A stretch of 64,000 bases of DNA from Scolanthus callimorphus (lineage: Eukaryota > Cnidaria > Anthozoa > Actiniaria > Edwardsiidae): positions 62,001 through 126,000 of the forward strand of contig JAWWUD010000056.1 in NCBI GenBank assembly GCA_033964015.1, written 5' to 3'. Of the stretch, positions 57,032-64,000 are shown piece by piece. A program made the translations under genes and the position numbers. Each line of letters opens with the position of its first letter. The stretch's first letter is position 1. The notes below the pieces were generated by a model that was not told the DNA's origin, did no database searches, and was given only the letters and a program-made list of their open reading frames with translations.

Positions 57032-59036
57032 AGCGTCGCTAAACTCACTGGGACTTTTTCATGGAGTCGAGGCGACACCAGATACTCTTGTTTTTAGTCA
57101 ATTACGAAGTCTTCCTAAAGAAAGTAGATCGAAAAATTACTATTTCCATTACGAGCACTCAATTAGATGCATATATGGAGATTATTGCAAAATATGCCGT
57201 TTAGACGCGCTTTACAGGAGGGAGGGTGCTCGTTGAATGCTATCGAAATGTCGCGGTGTGTGAAAAGGTGTTGTCCCTTTACTGCCTTGATTCTTCGCAA
57301 ACTAAAAAGAGTCTTTCAGGCTCTTGGAAAAAAAGAGAAAAACTATTGTTTGCTTTAATAACGATGAATTAAACGTGTTGAGAGATGGAGACACAGGGGT
57401 GCCTCTATACTGCTATACTGCAATTGATTTTCTTCCACCAGCTTCCAAGCTAGACACAAGCGAGGGGTTCCATAACTGGTTAATAATTAATGATATAAAA
57501 TCCATTTCTTTTTCTTATTTTGACAATCAAAATAGAGACAGGAAGAAGTGATAAAGGGTTTCCTTATTATTTAACAGAAAAAAATTAAGAGGCCACAGGC
57601 TGTCTCCAGCTCAGACCCGGTTGCTACTCAAATTACAAATATTAAAGTAAAGAACATGGACAGTTTTAGTAAAATATGGTATCTCGGTGCAGGTTTTTGG
57701 GCAAATAAGCTCGTGTCAGATGTCTAAAAGCTGTTGCATGTGTGCAAACACGGCAAACTGAATAGATAAACAAAGTACAAACAACCGACCATGAGACCCT
57801 GAGAATCACTGAGAAAACCGAAATGAACAACAACAGCAATATCGAATAAAAGTATAATGCAAAGATTTATAGGAAAGGAAAATCAGAATATAGAGACAGC
57901 GCCAGCCTCACTCGTGAAAGAGAACAGATGAATAAAGCGGAAGTTACCCAAATCTGTAGCTCAAGTAGTGGATATTTACATTCCAAGCAAGAAATTGTGT
58001 ATAGTGCAGATTTGAACAGGTTAGGAATCAGGAACATCTCATCATTTTGTCGCGTGGTAAAACGAAATCAACGAAAGGCCGACCGAATCGAAATGGCTCT
58101 CCGGAAACCTTATGAGTTGCAAACCATTCTACAACCAATGCAAGTAGGTATTAATTTTCATGGCAATGTCGTGAAGGAAAGACTAAACATATTGCTCGCT
58201 AACCAAAGAATTAGCAAAGTAAATATAATAAACCGCTTTATGTATCCTTCACGGAATTAATATCAAGGTCATTTTGCATCCCACATCACGGATATCACCT
58301 GATCTTAATTGAAAGCAACTACATCTTGTGTTCCGTACAATTCTTAATTGCTCGAGAAACCCCAAAATATAAGTATTTAATTTTTGGAGTCGTTTCCACC
58401 GAAAGCCGCTACACAAAAGACATAGTCATTGCTCTCGCTCTTAGCTACCAGCAATTCAGTGAACTAGCTTACCTGATCGAAGAATCAACTTTATGGGGTC
58501 TAAATTACAGTACTTTTTTCAGTCCAAAACGCCCCAGGTTTATTGTTTGATATGCCAATGTGTGAGCGTTGGTTTGTTATTATAAATCCGATGGGAATAA
58601 GCACATATTTTACGTCATTTCCGGTATTATTGCCTGACAGCGGTTCGACATGTTTGTGACATAGTTTATTTATACTGCACACCCCGAACCTGTTCATTAG
58701 CCTCATAACAGACTCAGTATTCGATTTTTCTTTCAAAAATCACTTATTATAAAAGGATGAAAGACTTTCACCGCTTGGCATTTTCACGACAAACTGATTT
58801 CTGAGCTTTACTTCCGGAAGCTTGGGCCCCCTGTGTATAGAAACGTCATTTCCGGTTTTTGACAATATGAGCCCGCGATTTCAGAGATTTCAAACGTGTT
58901 GAAAAGCGCGAAGTTTTCGTTCTTGTTCGAAGAAGCTTGTCCCACAACTCCCTGCTTGTCCTAAGTTAGGCCGCAATATTTATATTCTAAAGGAAAGTGG
59001 GTTAGAAATCGAGTGAAGGAGACTTTAGTTCTAAAT
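57032..59036. other. Interval between tetraspan and GGPS1 genes; no recognised exon
   Basis: Short open frames at 57928-58260 and 58326-58550 show no family resemblance or splice support. The last 200 bp before 59037 should contain the GGPS1 promoter and 5' UTR; no TATA box is evident. Confidence 0.4.
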
Positions 59037-59445
59037 ATGGCCCAAAGTTTTAACGATGCCCAAGAACAGGTTAGTTGAAGAGATGAAATAACTACAATAC
59101 TGATGCTAAAAAGACCCTTCCAGGGTCTCTTATCTTTTTAAATCTGTCAGACGAAAATTCCCCATCCACACGACATCCACACCACTAAAAAGAGCACCTA
59201 AAAATTCGTAAAACTTGGCAAATTTACAAAGAGTAAGCTGCTGATTCAATGATGAAGATGGATGTTCATCAACTTCCTGACTTCAAAAGATCAGAAACAG
59301 TCGTGGAAGGATCATTGTAGAGGTGTGCATGCCTTGATCAATGTTGCTCAATCAGTGTTTTTCTATTTCTCCTTAGATATTGGTGGAACCGTATCGGTAT
59401 ATTTTACAAGTGCCTGGTAAACAAGTCCGAGAGAAACTGATACAG
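59037..59445 (+). CDS. GGPS1: Geranylgeranyl diphosphate synthase, first two coding exons (gene continues beyond window)
   Basis: Exon 1 (59037-59069) encodes MAQSFNDAQEQ and exon 2 (59377-59445) encodes ILVEPYRYILQVPGKQVREK followed by LIQ. Both are phase 0 with consensus borders (CAG|GTTAGT, CTCCTTAG|AT, CAG|GTTTGG). The second matches the N-terminal helix of animal GGPS1 (EPYxYxLQxPGKQVRxKL). The enzyme is cytosolic and condenses farnesyl diphosphate with isopentenyl diphosphate to geranylgeranyl diphosphate for protein prenylation. The catalytic DDxxD exons are not in the window, so the next intron is at least 4.5 kb and holds a SINE and a LINE. The short N-terminus suits the family. Confidence 0.85.
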
Positions 59446-60117
59446 GTTTGGTATTATTTCTGTGAACTGTATGAGCTTTAATAACCACAGATTTTAGTTG
59501 ATTGCTACCGGTAGATACTGTAAGCTTATATAAGGCCCCATAAGGCTTGGCAACATGCAGATACGATACATAAAAGGGTGTTGAGGAGTAGGAGGGGGTG
59601 CTAGGTAAAGGGGTATTACTTCTCTGTCACTTCCCCTTGAATCTCTCTCATTATATGAAATGATACATAACCTGCTTTTAATGCTGCCTGTCAACCATGA
59701 TGAATTAAGATTAATGAATTAATTATTGGCACTGCCAGAATCCAGTCAGTGTAAATGCTGCTAATAAACTGCTGCACCAATTTTGGCACCTCTGTTAAAC
59801 CCAGCAAAGTCTGTATATTGCAGAGTGTAAAACATGGCCTCAGTGGTTCTTTTAAGTCATTGGCCATGATAAACAACAGTTCTAAGTGAACTGTTTTGGT
59901 AGTTCATGTATGTATGTGCGAGACTGGTTTTGGAACTAGGAGGATGCAAGATGCAAAGACGAAGCCCTTGTTGAGGCAACCAGGTTTTGTTCAAGCAGTT
60001 TAACTAGAACTTTATCGGCTGCTTAAACTGGCCGCTGATTGGATGGGAAGTTATTTTTATAGAAAATTACACACATTTCAATCTGCGTCGGCCAATGGTG
60101 TCCAGCTTGCTCTTGCT

Positions 60118-60512
60118 CTCCGACGACCGGTTAGCGCAGTGGTAGATCGCCGGGCTTATGTTCGGGAGGTTGGGAGTTCAAACCCCGGCCGGGCCAACAC
60201 TCAGGGTCTTTTCTAATAATTGATGAGAAGTTGCTGCCTTTGCTCTAACATCTGAAAATGGTTAGACCTTCGCGTCTTCTCGGATAAGGATGTTAAACCG
60301 TAGGCCCCGTCTCTCACATACACTACACTAACCGGAACCAGAGGGACGTTAAAGAACCATGAGGACCGTCGGAAGTTGCCCAACCTCAGTGTCACAGAAC
60401 TCACAATGCCAACACACACTCATGTTTATAAAGCTGGTTCTATAGGATGAGTTATCCGTTAATGTAAAGTGCTTTGAGCCGCGAGGATAAGCGCTATATA
60501 AGCACGGTTACT
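60118..60512 (+). repeat. tRNA-derived SINE with LINE-like 3' tail
   Basis: Head with A box GGTTAGCGCAGTGG and B box GGGAGTTCAAACCCC, then a body with GGATGTTAAACCGTAGGCCC and GAGGGACGTTAAAGAACC. The tail is AAAGTGCTTTGAGCCG...GGATAAGCGCTATATAAGC, which resembles L2/CR1 3' ends. It abuts the start of the LINE at about 60520. Confidence 0.75.
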
Positions 60513-60539
60513 TTTCTTGTTTTGTTTAAGGCGCTTAAC

Positions 60540-61484
60540 ATGGCGGCCACAGGGAGCGCTGTCTCTCTGAGTTTGAGTATTTTTATCGTTTTATTTTGCT
60601 GCTTTGACTTCAATGACCTGGACAAGCGGTTCTCTAAAGGTGTTCTTCATCCACTGAGCGTGTTTTCAAGACCTATGTCACTTTATGAGTCCGATATTGG
60701 GCATAAAGTTATTCTCAAGTTTGGCGGCGAATTTAAAGTCACGTTGGCGAGAACGGGCTTCCACAAGACGCGTTTCAGTGTCTCAAGATGGAGCAAGCAT
60801 GGTCAGATATCCCTTGTGGTTGCTGGACATGATCCGCCTGTAGATTTAACTATATTTGTGGATGTGTCTCGAAACCCAGGGCCGCCGAATACTGCTCTTA
60901 TTTCGAACTCATTGACTTCCAAGTCTTCTACTGGTTGTAATTCTGGCGAAGCGAATTTGCATAATGTCAACTCAACAATCACAACCTATACGAGAAATGA
61001 GTTGTTTAAGATTCGTCGTCTCTCAAATGCTATTCTTCCTGGTTCTGCATTTGCTGGCTTGAAGAATGCTGGCATTCTGCGCTATCGGGGCAAGCGTGCC
61101 GGTCGTAAGAGCATTCAGACTGTGATTTCGGATAGGGAAGCTAGCACTGCTTCTTCGCCAAGTCTCGCTTCGCTGGACAGAAGCAATTTAATTTCAATTC
61201 CCCTACAACCTCAACAGAAATCTGAAGAACAATATCTATTTTCTAATTTTGCTCTAGTCAATGCTCGGTCAATAAGAAACAAGACACTTATCTTGTACGA
61301 TTATGTTATTGAATGTGATCTTGACATTATGGCGATTACCGAAACGTGGCTCAAGGATGATGATTTCGATGTTTACTTCTGTCGTGACATTTGTCCGGAT
61401 GGATATAAACTCTATCATGACCCAAGAACAACTTCAGATGGTGGAGGTATCGCCCTTCTAGTTACGAGCTTGGGTGCTCTTCCT
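60540..61484 (+). pseudogene. CR1/L2-type LINE: N-terminal region and truncated AP endonuclease
   Basis: From the ATG at 60540 the frame has a hydrophobic, signal-like start (SLSLSIFIVLFCCFDF), then a 2A-like motif DVSRNPGP at 60861-60884, a Ser-rich linker, and the N-terminal part of an apurinic-type endonuclease: FALVNARSIRNK, MAITETWLKDDD and DPRTTSDGGGIALLV. The frame then stops; about 130 residues of the endonuclease appear deleted, since the next in-element sequence (frame +2) is the endonuclease-RT linker. The element is therefore not autonomous. Confidence 0.8.
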
Positions 61485-62050
61485 TAGTATCACATCCCTC
61501 TGAACAGCTTGATGTGTTAGTGGAGCAATACAATAACACCCTAGAGGCATTGTTGGATTCCCATGCCCCTCTCAAGAGAAAGACAATCATTATTCGTCCA
61601 CACGCACCTTGGTACACAGAGGAGATTGCTGCTGAAAAAAGGAAGAGAAGATCTTTTGAGCGGCGCTGGAGGTCAACACGGCTGCCGGGTGATTACCAGA
61701 ACTATGTGATTCAATGTGATGTTGTAAACAATCTACTCAGAATATCCAAGGCTTCTTATTACCGTGATGTCATAGAGAATTCCAAGCATGACCAGAAAGT
61801 GTTATTCCAGACAGTTGATAAGTTACTACACACTACATCTGAAGCACTTTTTCCCACCTCGCATTCTGATAATGAGCTAGCAAATAAATTTGCTGACTTT
61901 TTCGCAGAGAAAATTACCAACCTACGGAGTTCATTGGACAATGTTATTTTGGTGGATTCTGCTGTTTTGCCTCCTACGACTTCTGTGCTGTCTCGATTCA
62001 AGAACATCTCTGAAGAACAACTATCTAGTCTTGTAACTGCTCAGAAGGTT
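61484..62050 (+). pseudogene. LINE endonuclease-RT linker, interrupted by a MITE
   Basis: Open frame from the deletion point, including VEQYNNTLEALLDSHAPLKR, RPHAPWYTEEIAAEKRKRR, ADFFAEKITNLR and SEEQLSSLVTAQKV. These motifs are typical of the segment before the RT fingers in CR1/L2 elements. It is cut at 62050 by a foldback element. Confidence 0.8.
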
Positions 62051-62705
62051 TAAGGCAAGGCACTCGCTAGGATGGTCACAAAACTTAGGGGGTGGTCTAT
62101 ATTCGATACGTTTGAAGATATCATCACGGTAAATATTTCAGCTTGTATGGAATATCAAAATTAGCATATTTACATTGACGTTTCTATGACAACGTCAAAT
62201 ATGACCTTTGAACTCACAGTTTAAACATTTTCACAAACTGCCACTGTAGACAAGGAAAATGCATAGCTAGTGAACATTTCTCTATTGCGAATAAAGGGAC
62301 TTACCTAAGGGTTCATTAAGCTAATTGGAAATCGTGCACAGCATTTATAATTACAAAGTTATTAAAAGGATATCAAATTTCACTTGTCCTAAAGTAGGGT
62401 TCCTATTGAGAAAGTCAACATATCCAATTAGATCAATGGTGCCTGCCACAACCTGAATCACTCCACTTTTCAAAATTCTCAGCAATTTTAGTCTTTCCTT
62501 GTCCACAAAGGCAGTTTTTAAAAACCGTTGAAATGCAGAGTTCAAAGGTCACATTATATGTTGCCATAGAAACATTACCGAAAATATATCAATTTTGTGA
62601 ACCTCTACAACTTGAAGTCTGTTCTGCAATGATATTGTTAAGACTTTGGAATATAGACCACCCCCTAAGTTTTTTCGACCAATTTTTGCGACAACCTTGC
62701 CTTAA
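62050..62705. mobile_element. 656 bp foldback MITE inserted in the LINE
   Basis: Both ends read TTAAGGCAAGG inward and share AAAACTTAGGGGGTGGTCTA about 30 bp in. The symmetry continues inside (GTTTCTATGACAAC / GTTGCCATAGAAAC, ATGACCTTTGAACTC / GAGTTCAAAGGTCAC, AAACTGCC..TGT.GACAAGG). TTAA stands at each border, suggesting a TTAA target duplication, although TA is not excluded. Confidence 0.85.
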
Positions 62706-64000
62706 ACATTCTGAGTGGCTCAAAACTGAAGTCCTGTCCGCTAGATCCAGTCCCTGCTGCTGTTCTGTCCGAGTGCTTGCCTGTTTTGCTGCCCGTTTTG
62801 GTGAAAGTCATTAATCTCTCCATTGACACTGCTGTAATGCCAGACTGTTTTAAAGTAGCTCTTCTAAATCCACTGCTGAAAAAGCCACGCCTTGATTTTG
62901 AAATTTTTGCTCATTTTAGGCCAATTTCGAATTTGATGTTTTTGTCAAAGCTTACAGAAAAGGTGGTGGCGATGCAATTAATTGACTATGTTATGGAGAA
63001 CAATTTAGATGAGGTCTTTCAATCAGCATATAAACAGCTGCACAGTACTGAGACTGCTCTGGTTAGGGTGAACAATGATATTCTCTTGGCTCTGGACAAT
63101 CATCAATCAGTTATATTGCTACTTTTAGATTTATCGGCTGCTTTTGATACAGTTGACCACACCATTTTATTGGATAGGCTAGCCTCTCGTTTCGGTATAT
63201 GTGGTTTGGCCCTCTCCTGGTTCAAATCATATCTGAGCAATAGGTTTCAGTTTGTTAACATAAGGGGAGAGAGGTCTTCATGCCGGCCATTGCCCTATGG
63301 AGTGCCTCAGGGTTCTGTCTTAGGCCCGATATTGTATCTGTTATACACCTCGCCACTTGGGGATATCGTGAGAAAGTATAACATGGGTTTTCATTTTTAT
63401 GCTGATGATACCCAGTTGTACTTGTCTTTCGATTCCCGAAGTGGTGAGGGGCGGGTATTAGCAGCGGCCCAAATTGAGGCTTGTGCTGGTGAGATAGATG
63501 GTTGGATGAAGGCAAACAAGCTTAAGTTAAACAATGACAAGTCCGAGTTATTAGTTATTAGCTCTAAGTATCGTCCTCGCCCTACTTTAGATTCTGTTAG
63601 TATTAGGGATTACTCTGTTCAGCCATCAATTTCAGCAAGAAATTTAGGTGTAATCATGGACAATAGCTTATCTATGGAACAACATGTTAGCTCTATATGT
63701 AAGTCTGCCTTCTTTCACATAAGAAGAATTGCAAAAATAAGAGATTATTTATCGGAAGATTCAACGGCAGCGCTGATACATGCATTTGTTACATGTAAGT
63801 TAGACAATGGGAATGCACTTTTATATGGCCTCCCTAAGTATCTTATTCAGAGGTTGCAGTCAGTACAGAATTGTGCTGCCCGGCTTGTTACACGTGACTC
63901 TAAATTTGCACATGTTACGCCAGTACTGAGGGAGCTCCACTGGTTACCAGTGGAGCATCGAATTATTTTTAAAATATTATTATTAGTTTTTAAATCTCTT
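62702..64000 (+). CDS. LINE reverse transcriptase, open to the window edge
   Basis: The frame is open without a stop from 62702 to the last base. RT motifs occur in order: FAHFRPISNLMFLSKLTEKV, QSAYKQLHSTETAL, LLDLSAAFDTVDHTILLDRL, PYGVPQGSVLGPILY, the catalytic FYADDTQLY, LKLNNDKSELLVI, ARNLGVIMDNSLSM, and the thumb region LHWLPVEHRIIFKILL. This is characteristic of CR1/L2-superfamily non-LTR elements. The RT itself looks undamaged although the 5' part has a deletion and an insertion, so the copy is fairly young. It lies in the GGPS1 intron, same strand. Confidence 0.9.

Noticed and set aside
57928..58550. Two plus-strand frames of 110 and 74 codons before GGPS1
   Set aside because: No recognised motif, no splice support, ordinary AT-rich composition; likely chance.
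1..64000. Bacterial operons, CRISPR arrays, rRNA genes or viral insertions
   Set aside because: No prokaryotic gene organisation, no spacer-regular repeat array, no rRNA-like stretch and no viral gene recognised; the regular arrays are contiguous tandem repeats.

Overview
The window looks like animal nuclear DNA, most probably from an anthozoan cnidarian such as a coral or sea anemone. Genes are split into short exons with GT-AG introns, recognisable exons match metazoan families (LRRC9-like, TIR receptor, nicotinic-type Cys-loop receptor, GGPS1), and most of the remaining sequence is short foldback (MITE-like) elements, tRNA-derived SINEs, minisatellites, a Penelope-like remnant and a CR1/L2-type LINE. 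The phylum is inferred from gene content and repeat style; no search was run.

Layout. 1-10.2 kb (+): 3' half of an LRRC9-like gene, with its last six coding exons at 4714-10018 and a polyadenylation signal at 10155. A 2 kb ATGCATG-rich element sits in an upstream intron. 13.3-17.8 kb (-): exons of a single-pass membrane protein with a cytoplasmic TIR domain and a short unrecognised ectodomain. 18-22 kb: foldback elements and a 2.7 kb satellite array with a 1,038 bp higher-order period. 22-40 kb: mainly mobile and repetitive DNA, including several terminal-inverted-repeat elements, a decayed Penelope-like element between 30.1 and 33.9 kb, two large tandem arrays, SINEs, and one signal-peptide exon (36480-36686, -).

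40.4-48.5 kb (+): a nicotinic acetylcholine receptor-like subunit reconstructed in ten exons with matching splice phases from signal peptide to stop, apart from one extra T in a T5 run inside the Cys-loop exon. 52.2-53.3 kb (+): a two-exon gene for a 79-residue secreted basic peptide with a TATA box. 56.4-57.0 kb (-): an intronless four-transmembrane protein. 59.0-59.4 kb (+): first two coding exons of GGPS1, which runs off the right edge. Its next intron carries a SINE and a CR1/L2-type LINE, itself interrupted by a 656 bp foldback MITE. The LINE has a 2A-like motif ahead of its endonuclease.

The genes are unrelated neighbours, not a pathway. The observations most worth following are the TM-TIR receptor with a novel ectodomain, the single-base lesion in the Cys-loop receptor, the small secreted peptide genes, the satellite built from repeated TTCNNNGAA motifs, a minisatellite that multiplied an exon's 5' splice site, and the 2A-like sequence in the LINE.
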